Source of the DNA: Streptomyces klenkii
GTDB taxonomy: Bacteria; Actinomycetota; Actinomycetes; Streptomycetales; Streptomycetaceae
Direction of reading: 5' to 3'
Assembly (NCBI RefSeq): GCF_003626645.1
Contig: NZ_RBAM01000001.1
Coordinates: 744,001 to 808,000 of the forward strand
DNA length: 64,000 nt
The notes below the pieces were generated by a model. That model was not told where the DNA came from. It searched no databases and saw only the letters and a list, made by a program, of their open reading frames with translations. Shown piece by piece: positions 24,187 to 32,073 of this stretch (position 1 is the stretch's first letter; each line of letters starts with the position of its first letter). The translations under genes were made by a program, and so were the position numbers.

Positions 24187-24608
24187 CAGTGCCTTTCCGG
24201 CTTCCTCGGGCGGGCGGCTGCCCGTCGGGCGGACGAAGGGCGGGACGCGGCCCGGAGGACGGGACGCGGCCACGGGTGTGGTGCGGACGTGCTGCGAACG
24301 CCTCGCGTTACGAAACGTGCCGGGCCAACGTTCACGTATGCCTTCCCGCCGGACAAGGGCCCTATAGGAAGATTCCGGTCACTAGCGGATGATTCATCTG
24401 ACAGCCGATAAGTAGGTTAAATACTCTTTCGTTTGTCTATGGGGCATGACAGTAAGAGGCCCGGGACGGTGTATGACGCACGGGGTTCCTGTGACCCGGG
24501 CAGGGCCGCCGGGCGACGGTGTGCGCCGGGGGCGCGCATCGCGGCGGATGCCAACGGCCTGGCCTTAATGAACCGGAGGGCCGGGCTCTGTGAGGCTAGG
24601 CTGCCCGC
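24187..24608. other. divergent promoter region between blsD and the ABC-F gene
   Basis: A 422-bp gap must contain the promoters of the bls unit (leftward) and the ABC-F gene (rightward). The part 24360-24440 is noticeably AT-richer than its surroundings, as expected of a promoter. I cannot assign -35/-10 boxes with confidence. No regulator gene lies here. Confidence 0.5.
24473..24568 (+). CDS. possible 31-aa leader peptide upstream of the ABC-F gene
   Basis: ATG at 24473 with GGGACGG a few bases upstream, running to TAA at 24568, 40 bp before the ABC-F start. The peptide (MTHGVPVTRAGPPGDGVRRG, then RASRRMPTAWP) is Arg/Pro-rich, which can stall ribosomes. Antibiotic-resistance ABC-F genes are often controlled by such leaders. 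The codon pattern alone does not prove translation. Confidence 0.25.
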   Translation: MTHGVPVTRAGPPGDGVRRGRASRRMPTAWP

Positions 24609-26273
24609 ATGGGCTACCTGGAGGCCGGCGCTCTCGCCCACACCCTGGCCGACGGGCGCGAGCTGTTCCGCGACGTGTCCTTCCGCGTACCGGGCGGCGA
24701 GACCGTCGCCCTCATCGGTGACAACGGCGCGGGCAAGACCACGCTCCTGCGCATGCTCTCGGGAGTGCTGCCCGTCCCGCACGGCACCGTGCGCAGCCAA
24801 GGGGCAGTAGCGGTCATGCCCCAGTTCATCGGCAGCGTCCGCGACGGCCGGACCGTACGCGACCTGCTCCTGTCCGTAGCACCCCCGCACCGGCAAGAGG
24901 CCGCGGCCGCGGTCGACGCCGCCGAACTCGCGCTCATGGAGAACGACGACGAAGCCGCCCAGCTGCGCTACGCCGAAGCCCTCACCTCCTGGGGCGAGGC
25001 CGGCGGCTACGAGAGCGAGGTGCTCTGGGACACCGTCACCGTGGCCGCCCTCGGCCTGCCCTTCTCCACCGCCCAGTACCGCGACGTCTCCACGCTCTCC
25101 GGGGGCGAACAGAAGCGCCTCGTCCTGGAGGCGCTCCTACGCGGTCCGGCCGACTTGCTCCTGCTGGACGAGCCCGACAACTACCTCGACGTTCCGGGCA
25201 AACGCTGGCTGGAGGAACAACTCCTCCGCACGCGTAAAGGCGTCCTGCTCGTCACGCACGACCGCGAGGTGCTCAGCCGTACCGCCACCCAGGTCGTCAC
25301 CCTCGAAGGCGGCTCGGCATGGACCCACGGAGGCGGCTTCGCCACCTGGCACACCGCCCGCGAGGCCCGCTGGGAACGAGCGGCGGAACTGCGACGGCGC
25401 TGGAGCGAGAAGCACGACCAGCTCAAAGAACTCGTCCGGACCCTGCGTCAGCAGGCCTCCATCAGCGACGAGATGGCCTCCCGCTACCACGCCGCCCAGA
25501 CCCGGCTGGCCAAGTTCGAGGCCGTCGGCCCTCCACCCGCCCCGCCCCGTACCCAGCGCGTCGCCCCCGCTCTGCGCGGCGGCCGAACCGGCCTTAGGAC
25601 GATCACCTGCCGCAGCCTCGAACTGACCGGCCTCATGCGCCCCTTCGACCTGGAGGTCTTCTTCGGCGACCGCGTCTGCGTCCTCGGCTCCAACGGCTCG
25701 GGCAAGAGCCACTTCCTGCGCCTGCTGGACGAGTCGGCCGCCGACGCTCCGCCCGACGCCCCTCCCGGCTCCCCGCCCGGCGTCGCGCACTCCGGCGAAT
25801 GCCGCCTGGGCGCCCGGGTACGACCGGGGCTCTTCGCCCAGACCCACCGGCACCCGGAGTGGACGGGCCGCACCCCCGCCGACATCCTCGGCCGCGGCGA
25901 CGGCGACCGGCAGGGAGTGGATCTCCAGGACGCCATGTCGGCCCTGAGCCGCTACGGCCTCGCCGGCGCCGGCCGGCAACCCTTCGAAACCCTCTCGGGC
26001 GGCCAGCAGGCCAGGTTCCAGATCCTCCTCCTGGAACTGGCCGGAGCCACCCTCCTGCTCCTCGACGAGCCCACCGACAACCTGGACCTGATCTCCGCCG
26101 AGGCCCTGGAGACGGCCCTGAACGCCTTCACCGGCACGGTCGTCGCCGTCACCCACGACCGCTGGTTCGCCCGCGCCTTCACCCGCTACCTCGTCTTCCG
26201 CGAGGACGGCCGGGTCGTGGAGACCACCGAACCCGTATGGGACGAGGGCCGCGTGGCCCGCGCCCGGGGGTGA
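24609..26273 (+). CDS. ABC-F family ATPase (ribosome-associated)
   Basis: A 554-aa protein with two ABC domains and no membrane segment. Domain 1: Walker A GDNGAGKTT, signature LSGGEQKR, Walker B LLLLDEPDNYLD. The linker (about 250-320) is helical and charged. Domain 2: Walker A GSNGSGKSH, signature LSGGQQAR, Walker B LLLLDEPTDNLD. ABC-F proteins act on the ribosome, and some protect it from antibiotics bound at the peptidyl-transferase centre, where blasticidin S binds. Divergence from the bls unit makes self-resistance possible (inference). Closely similar ABC-F genes are widespread in Streptomyces, so it may instead be a resident gene next to the cluster. Confidence 0.88.
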   Translation: MGYLEAGALAHTLADGRELFRDVSFRVPGGETVALIGDNGAGKTTLLRMLSGVLPVPHGTVRSQGAVAVMPQFIGSVRDGRTVRDLLLSVAPPHRQEAAAAVDAAELALMENDDEAAQLRYAEALTSWGEAGGYESEVLWDTVTVAALGLPFSTAQYRDVSTLSGGEQKRLVLEALLRGPADLLLLDEPDNYLDVPGKRWLEEQLLRTRKGVLLVTHDREVLSRTATQVVTLEGGSAWTHGGGFATWHTAREARWERAAELRRRWSEKHDQLKELVRTLRQQASISDEMASRYHAAQTRLAKFEAVGPPPAPPRTQRVAPALRGGRTGLRTITCRSLELTGLMRPFDLEVFFGDRVCVLGSNGSGKSHFLRLLDESAADAPPDAPPGSPPGVAHSGECRLGARVRPGLFAQTHRHPEWTGRTPADILGRGDGDRQGVDLQDAMSALSRYGLAGAGRQPFETLSGGQQARFQILLLELAGATLLLLDEPTDNLDLISAEALETALNAFTGTVVAVTHDRWFARAFTRYLVFREDGRVVETTEPVWDEGRVARARG

Positions 26274-26341
26274 GGAACGGCTGGCCGGTTGGTTTCTTGG
26301 ACAGTGGCAGGCGTCGTGCCCCGGAGGGGTGCGCCGCGGCA

Positions 26342-27142
26342 CTAGCTTCGGCTGCGCGTCATCGATATCAGCAGCTCATGGGTCTCCTGGTCGGCGGCGG
26401 CCACGAGCCCACGGCCTGCCTCACCGATCGGGGCGCCGTCAATCCCGGTGACAATGCAGCCGGCAGCCCGGCACAAAGCGATGCCGGCTGCGAAGTGCAC
26501 GCTGTTGGACAGGTCGCCGCCGTCGGTGACGTACGCGGCGCGCTTGCCGGTGGCGACCCAGGCCAGCGCGAGGGTCGTAGATACGACCCGGGGCCGAAAG
26601 CGTTCGACGAATTCAGGGTGGGCCAGCAGGTCCACGGCCCGGAATCCGGGCGCACTCGGGAACGGCGGATCCAGGTTGACGTCCACCAGTCGCGTAGCGG
26701 GCGAGGGCGTCAGCCGTTCGTCGTCGGCCCCGTCATGCCGCACCCAGGCGGTCTTCCCGCCGGTGAAGAAGACCTCGCCGCTGAACGGGTCGGCCACCGC
26801 CGCCGCCCCATCGCGCAGCGCCACGTTGACGGCCACCAGCATGTTGCCCACGGCGTAGTTCAGCGTGCCGCACAGGGGATCCACCAACCACTGGCGCACA
26901 GCGTCGGCAGCGCCCTGCTGCCCGCCTTCCTCGCCGAGCACCGCGTCATCGGGCCGTGCGGCACGAATGAGGCCGAGGATCGCCTTCTCCGCCTCCACAT
27001 CGGCGGCGGTGGCAAAGTCCCCGGCCCCCTTGTCGATGCGGTTGAGCCGTTGGCCGTACATGTTACGGACGACGTCCGCGCCGGCCCGCGCCCCGGCTAT
27101 GGCGACTTCAGTATCGTCGGAACTCGCATATGAGTTGATCAT
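26342..27142 (-). CDS. inositol monophosphatase-like protein with altered metal site
   Basis: A 266-aa member of the inositol monophosphatase superfamily. Motif A appears as VLGEEGG (Glu71, Glu72). Motif B, normally DPxDGT, reads WLVDPLCGTLNYA, so the second metal-binding Asp is Cys91. Motif C should be WDxA-like near the C-terminus, but here it is the unusual DGGDLSNSVHFAAGI. The fold is therefore clear but classic Mg-dependent phosphatase chemistry is doubtful. I have the impression that this DPLCGT variant recurs in actinomycetes, which would make it a subfamily rather than a mutation. The gene stands alone, without an obvious operon partner. Confidence 0.7.
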   Translation of the reverse strand: MINSYASSDDTEVAIAGARAGADVVRNMYGQRLNRIDKGAGDFATAADVEAEKAILGLIRAARPDDAVLGEEGGQQGAADAVRQWLVDPLCGTLNYAVGNMLVAVNVALRDGAAAVADPFSGEVFFTGGKTAWVRHDGADDERLTPSPATRLVDVNLDPPFPSAPGFRAVDLLAHPEFVERFRPRVVSTTLALAWVATGKRAAYVTDGGDLSNSVHFAAGIALCRAAGCIVTGIDGAPIGEAGRGLVAAADQETHELLISMTRSRS

Positions 27143-27209
27143 GCTGAGCAGACTATGAGCAGCCTACCGAGGCCGGCGACCGACCCGGCGAACCTTTCCG
27201 GTCAGAGCA

Positions 27210-27700
27210 CTATCCGTGGAACGTCGTGGTCGTCGCCAGCGCTGCGCGTCCGGCTCGGCCCCGGTTCACCGGTGCGGTGCCGTCGGCATAGCCGAACGAG
27301 ACTCCGACGAGCAGTTTCCCTTCGGCGGCGCCGAGTTCGCCGCGCACGGTATCGGCGTAGAAGCTCAGCAGCCCTTGCGGGCAGCTGTCCACGCCGTACG
27401 CGGCCATCGCCAGCAACAGCGTCTGCATGTAGGCGCCGACGTCCACCGCCGTCCGCGCATCGGCGCGGCCGGAGGAGACGAAGAGGAACGCGACGTGCGG
27501 TGCGCCGTAGAACCGCAGGCTCTCGGCGTCGTAGGCCGCGCGGGCGGCGACGTCATCCCGGTCGGTGCCCAGTGCGCCGTAGAGCTCGGCGCCGAAGGCG
27601 GTCCGCCGCTCCTGCTGCATCGGTGCGTACATGTCGTCGCGGTACGGGAAGTCGGCGGAGGTGCGGCCTGCTGCGTGGGCCGCCTCCAGGGCGGGGCCGC
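27210..27700 (-). pseudogene. nitroreductase, N-terminal third missing
   Basis: The C-terminal two thirds of an FMN nitroreductase are well preserved: ADFPYRDDMYAPMQQERR, then RFYGAPHVAFLFVSS, VDVGAYMQTLLLAMAAYGV, and the tail KLLVGVSFGYADG. The FMN-binding N-terminus with its Arg/Ser motif is absent. Upstream of about 27700 the frame continues only as the antisense of the TetR gene. The gene was therefore cut by a rearrangement whose junction lies at about 27700. A functional enzyme is unlikely. Confidence 0.6.
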
Positions 27701-28254
27701 GGGAGCGCATCCTGGCCGCCGCCGCCCGACTGTTCGCGGAGCGAGGGATCACCGCGACCGGCATGGAGCAGATCGCGGAGGCGGCGCCGGTGTCCAAGCG
27801 CACCCTCTACGCCCATTTCCGGACCAAGTGCGACCTCGTGGTCGCCCATCTGCGGGCGCTCACCGCGTCGGGGAACACGCTGGAGAGCGTGCTGACCCGT
27901 GAGGACCTCAGTCCCCGGGAGCGGATCCTCAAACTGTTCGACCCGCCCGTCGCGGGCGCGGACCCGGTGCGGGGATGCCCGTTCATCGATGCCGCGGCGG
28001 AGTTCCCCGACCCGAGGAGTCCGATCCACGCCTATGCCCGCGAACAGAAGCTGCTGATGACCCATCTGGTCACCACGCTCGTGGCGGAACTCGGCTGCGC
28101 CCGACCCGACGCGCTCGCGGAGCAGCTGGTGACCCTCGCGGACGGTGCGGCCAGCCGCGCCATGGTGCTGAACGAGGCGGACTACGGCCGGCACGCACGC
28201 GCCGCCGCGGAGACCCTCCTCGCACACGCTTTGCCCCGGACGGCCGCTCCCTGA
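27631..28254 (+). CDS. TetR family regulator with chimeric N-terminus
   Basis: A 207-aa TetR-type regulator. The DNA-binding domain is GPRERILAAAARLFAERGIT, then GMEQIAEAAPVSKRTLYAHF (about 22-65); residues 80-200 are the helical ligand domain (GCPFIDAAAEFPD, DGAASRAMVLNEAD). The first about 20 residues (SSRYGKSAEVRPAAWA) are encoded by the antisense strand of the nitroreductase remnant and so are not native. The core HTH is intact, so the protein may still work. In relatives such a regulator often sits divergent to the enzyme it controls; here the promoter region has been lost. Confidence 0.7.
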   Translation: MSSRYGKSAEVRPAAWAASRAGPRERILAAAARLFAERGITATGMEQIAEAAPVSKRTLYAHFRTKCDLVVAHLRALTASGNTLESVLTREDLSPRERILKLFDPPVAGADPVRGCPFIDAAAEFPDPRSPIHAYAREQKLLMTHLVTTLVAELGCARPDALAEQLVTLADGAASRAMVLNEADYGRHARAAAETLLAHALPRTAAP

Positions 28255-28426
28255 CTTGTCGGACAGGGGCTTGCGCCTGTCGGGCAGGGGGCTTGCGGTC
28301 TCATGCGACACTCCAAAACCTCTCGGCCATGCGGGGAGCGCGCTGAGCCATATTGGCGGAGGGCAATTGTGGCGAGCGGTCGGCAGGCACATGCTCAACG
28401 CCGTCGCATCCCTTGGAGGGAGCCCG

Positions 28427-29461
28427 ATGGCGTATACGGAGCTCGACACGACCAGCCTGCCGCCGGAGGACCGTTTTGCCTGGTGGCGCGAGGTGGTGGG
28501 GCAAGGAGTGGCGCCCATCCGGATCACCACGGATCACGCCGCGAACTTCGTGGGCCGGGCGGGATTCCTTCCTCTGGGGCCCGTGCAGCTGACGACCATG
28601 TCCTTCCCTTCGCTGTCGTCGGACCGCCCCGCGCACCTCGTCCGCCGCTCCGACCCCGAAACGTACGAACTCACGCTGATCCTGGGTGGTGCCATGCGCG
28701 TGGCTCAGGAGCGCTGTGAAGCCCGCTTTTCCGCCGGGGACTTCGCGATGTGGACTTCCTCGCGCCCCTACACCGGGCAGGCCGTGAGCGGCCCGGAGGC
28801 CGATGCGCCGCGCGCCGTCATCCTGCATCTGCCGCAGGCGCTCGTCCCTCTGCCGCAGGACAGGGTCAGGCCGTTGCTCGCCCGTGGACTGCCGGCGCGG
28901 TCGGGGATGGGCAGGATCTTCGCCCAGTACCTGGAATCTGTCGTGCAGGAGGCGCCCTTCCTGGACGAAGAGGTCGCAGGCCGGCTCGGCAGGACGAGCC
29001 TCGACCTGGCCGCCGGCTTCCTCGCCCAGCAGGCCGGCGCGCAGGAGCGGCTCCCGCCGGAGACCCGGCACCAGGTCCTGCTGGCCGCGATCGACACCTT
29101 CATCGAAGACAACCTTGCCGATCCCCGGCTTTCCCCCGGCGCGATAGCCGCCCGGCACCACATTTCCGTGCGTCTTCTCCACCAGCTCTTCCGCGGCCGT
29201 CCGGAGACGGTGTCCGCCCGGATCCGGCGCAGACGGCTGGAGCGGTGCCGCGAAGACCTCACGGCACCACGGCTGTGCGACCTGCCGGTGTACGCCATCG
29301 GCGCGCGGTGGGGCCTGACCGACCCGGCCGGATTCAGCCGCGCGTTCCGTGCTGCCTACGGCCTCTCCCCAGGAGAACACCGCAACGCGTCCTCACGCGA
29401 GCCTGCCTCTTCGCGACGCAGTGCACACAGAGCCAACGTTTCCCGCACGCTCGGCCAATGA
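28427..29461 (+). CDS. AraC family regulator (AraC-binding-like domain plus HTH)
   Basis: A 344-aa regulator. The ATG at 28427 follows GGAGGG at 6 bases. Residues about 15-190 match the AraC-binding-like sensor domain (LPPEDRFAWWREVV at the start, a cupin-like body with DFAMWTSSRPYTG). Residues about 230-335 are the AraC HTH (LSPGAIAARHHISVRLLHQL and GLTDPAGFSRAFRAAYGLSP). This two-domain type is abundant in Streptomyces. The ligand is unknown. It is followed after 77 bp by a small secreted-protein gene that it may or may not control. Confidence 0.88.
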   Translation: MAYTELDTTSLPPEDRFAWWREVVGQGVAPIRITTDHAANFVGRAGFLPLGPVQLTTMSFPSLSSDRPAHLVRRSDPETYELTLILGGAMRVAQERCEARFSAGDFAMWTSSRPYTGQAVSGPEADAPRAVILHLPQALVPLPQDRVRPLLARGLPARSGMGRIFAQYLESVVQEAPFLDEEVAGRLGRTSLDLAAGFLAQQAGAQERLPPETRHQVLLAAIDTFIEDNLADPRLSPGAIAARHHISVRLLHQLFRGRPETVSARIRRRRLERCREDLTAPRLCDLPVYAIGARWGLTDPAGFSRAFRAAYGLSPGEHRNASSREPASSRRSAHRANVSRTLGQ

Positions 29462-29538
29462 CCACTCCTCGGTGCCGGGGCGAGACTGACGGAGCACGAG
29501 AAGTTGACCGAACTCCGTCACGAACCTCCGGAGGAAGC

Positions 29539-29907
29539 ATGCGCAAGAAGATCTATACCGCCGTGGCGGTGCTCGCCCTGGCCGTGGCTCCCGCGGTGGC
29601 ACCGGTGGCCGCTCAGGCTGCCGCCCCTTCCACAGGAGAAAGAGTCCAGGTCTGCCCGGAACCGTTCGGCCTCGAGCGCAGCCACGGCAAGATGAGCGGC
29701 ACCATATGCGGCAACCACCTGCACGGCTGGGTGGAGGACACCAAGGCCGACGGCCGCTGTGTCTTCGGAATGTTCCAGTTCAGTGGGGGTTCCGATATGT
29801 ACTACACGAACTGGGCCGCTCCGAAGGGGAAGAAGATCGAGTTCGACATCTGGGGGCCCGCCGGTTCCTACCCGTCGTATTTCGAGGTCGGATCCATCCC
29901 CTGCTAG
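29539..29907 (+). CDS. small secreted protein of unknown function
   Basis: A 122-aa exported protein with a strong GGAGGAA ribosome binding site. The signal peptide is MRKKIYTAVAVLALAVAPAV with cleavage near AQA (about residue 30). The mature part is about 92 aa with four Cys (VCPEPFG, TICGNHLHGW, GRCVFGMF, C-terminal PC), most likely two disulfides, and looks like a beta-sandwich (DMYYTNWAAPKGKKIEFD). I do not recognise a named family. Confidence 0.7.
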   Translation: MRKKIYTAVAVLALAVAPAVAPVAAQAAAPSTGERVQVCPEPFGLERSHGKMSGTICGNHLHGWVEDTKADGRCVFGMFQFSGGSDMYYTNWAAPKGKKIEFDIWGPAGSYPSYFEVGSIPC

Positions 29908-30192
29908 GGCCCTCGCCTGCGACCGCCGGCGCGGGGAGGGCCGTCGCGGCCGGGCGCGGTGTGATGGGGGATACCGCAGCGGCCGTCCGCTTCCCACGCC
30001 GGTCGTCTCGACCAGGATTGATCACGGGGCGGCCGTGACAGGATGAAGGCCGCGGCTTCCGGTCCATCGAAGTGTGTAGTGCGCATCTCATCCAGCGGGT
30101 TGAGGTTGTGCCCCCGCGTCCCTACCTAGGGTTGTGGGCGAGCAACAGCCCTGGGCACCAGGGACGGAGCGACCTCAAGGAGATCAGCCACC

Positions 30193-30387
30193 ATGGTTCC
30201 CGCCTCGAAGAACATCGCCGAGGGCGCAGTTTGTGCCGTCATCGGACTTGCGCTGCGCTTGTTCACCGAGGATGTCCACATTCCCGTCTTTACGCTCACG
30301 AAGGTGGGCGTGGTGCTGATGGCTGTCGGCGGCATACAGCTGCTCTACGGCGTGTACCAGACGTTCAGCGCGCGGAGTGCGGAGTAG
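30193..30387 (+). CDS. DUF5708 small membrane protein
   Basis: A 64-aa protein with two predicted transmembrane helices (about 8-24 and 36-55) separated by a short loop (RLFTEDVHIPVFTLTK). The pattern, an ASKNxxEG start, RLFTE, and a second hydrophobic segment, is that of the DUF5708 family found in streptomycetes. A GGAG site lies about 12 bases upstream. Role unknown, location the cytoplasmic membrane. Confidence 0.75.
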   Translation: MVPASKNIAEGAVCAVIGLALRLFTEDVHIPVFTLTKVGVVLMAVGGIQLLYGVYQTFSARSAE

Positions 30388-30571
30388 CGGACGGCCGGGC
30401 AGCGGGCGCTTCGCTTGGGCCGCGCTGCCTGCCCTTGCGGATTACCTTGACCGACCGGGGAGTTTGCGACGCCGCCCCGATCCGGCCGGTGTTGTTCGAC
30501 ACCCCGTACATGGACCGTTTGCTCTGCCCGGCCCGTAGACCTCGGCCCGCCCGACCACGTGGCAGGGTCAC
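30365..30571 (-). CDS. possible small basic protein
   Basis: A frame of 68 aa from a GTG at 30571, or 48 aa from the ATG at 30511. The part SKRSMYGVSNNTGRIGAASQ followed by TPRSVKVIRKGRQRG is rich in Asn, Ser, Ile, Val and Lys and keeps mostly G/C third positions, unlike a chance frame in GC-rich DNA. It starts 3 bp after the stop of the upstream gene and could be translated from the same message. It overlaps the DUF5708 gene's 3' end by 23 bp on the other strand. I do not know the family; the protein is strongly basic and could bind nucleic acid. Confidence 0.4.
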   Translation of the reverse strand: MTLPRGRAGRGLRAGQSKRSMYGVSNNTGRIGAASQTPRSVKVIRKGRQRGPSEAPAARPSATPHSAR

Positions 30572-30574
30572 GGG

Positions 30575-31687
30575 CTAGAAAATGCCGGCGCGCATGTGGT
30601 GCGTGAGGTTCTCCAGGATCTCGCGCAGCCACGGGCTGCGGACGGCCGGCAGCCGGACCAGGGTGTGCTGGAACGCGTACCCGTCGGCCCGGAAGAGGCG
30701 ATCAGGGCGCGATATGGGTGGGTCGAAGTCGTCGCGGAGGACGCCGTCGGGTATGCCGCCCGCCGCGGGAACGGGCAGATCCGGCTCGGGGAAGGCCAGC
30801 CACAGCCACACTCCGAACGGCAGCGGCACCGGGTACGCCGGGACGGCCGGGACGGCCGGAGTCCAGGCCTCCCCGGTTTGCGGATGGGCCGGCACGAGAA
30901 GGATGCCGGCGTCCGTGTCGGGGGCGGGGAGTCCCGGGCCGGCCAGGACGGCGCGTCGCGCCGGCGGACCCGTGGGCAGCAGGGCGTCGAGGGCGCGTTG
31001 GAACACGTCCTTGGCCAAGCCATCCGGGACCGTCACCGGCCGGCCCGCCGAGGCCACCAGCAGGTGGGCGAGTGCCCGGCCGGCCGCAGCTTCCCACTGC
31101 GGGCTCCACGACCACCGGCGGATCGATCCCAGCGGTGACCCCCACGTGGTGAGCGGCTCGAACGGGGGCGTGCTCTTTCCCTCGGCCATCAGCTCCGCCC
31201 AGGAGAGCGGTGGGGTGTCGGCGCCGTCGACGGGGAGGCGGCGTACGGCGTCCGGGGCGAGCCACATCGCCTGCCAGAGCGAGCAGTCGTCGATCCTGCT
31301 CGCCACGGGCAGGCCGCACGCCTCGCAGGCCATGTTGGGGCCGTCGGCCCCGTCGAGGCCGCAGCAGTACCCGCCGCCCTTCTCCGGGATCAGCAGAGTG
31401 CCGCGGGTGTCGCCGGGTGCGATGACGATCGCGCTCGGCGCTCCGTCGGACAGGGAGTAGACCGGCGCGTAAACACCGCGGGCAACCGCCTCGTCCGGAT
31501 GGATCTCCTCCCACCTCCGCCACGGCGGCCCCCAGGGCTCCGGGTCCACGGCGAACGTGCCGGGTTCCATGAGCACGGGGAGCTGAACCCCGTTCCCGTA
31601 CTTCTGATGGGCGTGGGCCGGCAGGGCGACCTGGGACAACGGGGCGGTCAGCTCGGCGCCGCACCCCGCACACACAAAAACGAACAA
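30575..31687 (-). CDS. conserved hypothetical protein with Cys pairs
   Basis: A 370-aa cytoplasmic protein starting with TTG, with GGAGGAC just upstream. An N-terminal CAGCG and a central CCGLDGADGPNMACEACG (about 107-125) suggest one or two zinc-binding sites. The N-terminal segment VCAGCGAELTAPLSQVALPA followed by a conserved tail (PEPWGPPWRRW) marks a family seen widely in Streptomyces but without known function. No membrane segment or signal peptide. Function unassigned. Confidence 0.7.
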   Translation of the reverse strand: MFVFVCAGCGAELTAPLSQVALPAHAHQKYGNGVQLPVLMEPGTFAVDPEPWGPPWRRWEEIHPDEAVARGVYAPVYSLSDGAPSAIVIAPGDTRGTLLIPEKGGGYCCGLDGADGPNMACEACGLPVASRIDDCSLWQAMWLAPDAVRRLPVDGADTPPLSWAELMAEGKSTPPFEPLTTWGSPLGSIRRWSWSPQWEAAAGRALAHLLVASAGRPVTVPDGLAKDVFQRALDALLPTGPPARRAVLAGPGLPAPDTDAGILLVPAHPQTGEAWTPAVPAVPAYPVPLPFGVWLWLAFPEPDLPVPAAGGIPDGVLRDDFDPPISRPDRLFRADGYAFQHTLVRLPAVRSPWLREILENLTHHMRAGIF

Positions 31688-31980
31688 ATGTCCTCCGCTT
31701 AGGAAACGAAGGCATCATCGCAGTTCGGCAGCGGCCCGGCCAATCAGTTTTGGGGTGGGGCCCGGTGGGAACCGGAGGGAAGGCGCTTGGAGGAGGTGAC
31801 CCGCCGAGCGGTCGACGCGGACGTGCTGCGCGACCGCCGGCTGATGGCGGTCAAGGCCGTGTGGGAGGCCCTACGCCCGCTGGAGCCGGGCCTGTACGAG
31901 GCCCGGCACCATTGTGGGCACCCCGGCATCGATCGGGGCTGCCCCACGAGCTGCTCGGCAAGTAGTCCGCGGGGCTGTGG
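31688..31980. other. intergenic stretch with a short unrecognised open segment
   Basis: The plus-strand frame 31787-31965 reads EEVTRRAVDADVLRDRRLMA then VKAVWEALRPLEPG, which looks like a genuine amphipathic helical segment rather than noise, but it ends after about 60 aa without a recognisable domain. It may be the remnant of a small regulatory gene. I see nothing else here. Confidence 0.25.
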
Positions 31981-32028
31981 GCGGCCTGCCCTGGTAGACG
32001 TCTACCGGCGTCTACCAGGGCAGGCCGC
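31981..32028 (-). terminator. 20-bp perfect hairpin after the metalloprotease gene
   Basis: Arms 31981-32000 and 32009-32028 are perfect inverted repeats of 20 bp with an 8-base loop. The element lies 45 bp beyond the stop of the minus-strand protease gene and is its likely terminator. Confidence 0.8.
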
Positions 32029-32073
32029 TCCTGACGGTCGCGCCCGCCCCCGTAAAGCGGGCGGCGGTGGCCG

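Noticed and set aside
22708..24411. Plus-strand open frame of 567 codons opposite blsD
   Set aside because: Antisense shadow; the minus strand carries glycosyltransferase motifs and a good ribosome binding site.
25137..26342. Minus-strand open frame opposite the ABC-F gene
   Set aside because: Antisense to Walker and signature motifs; composition typical of a shadow frame.
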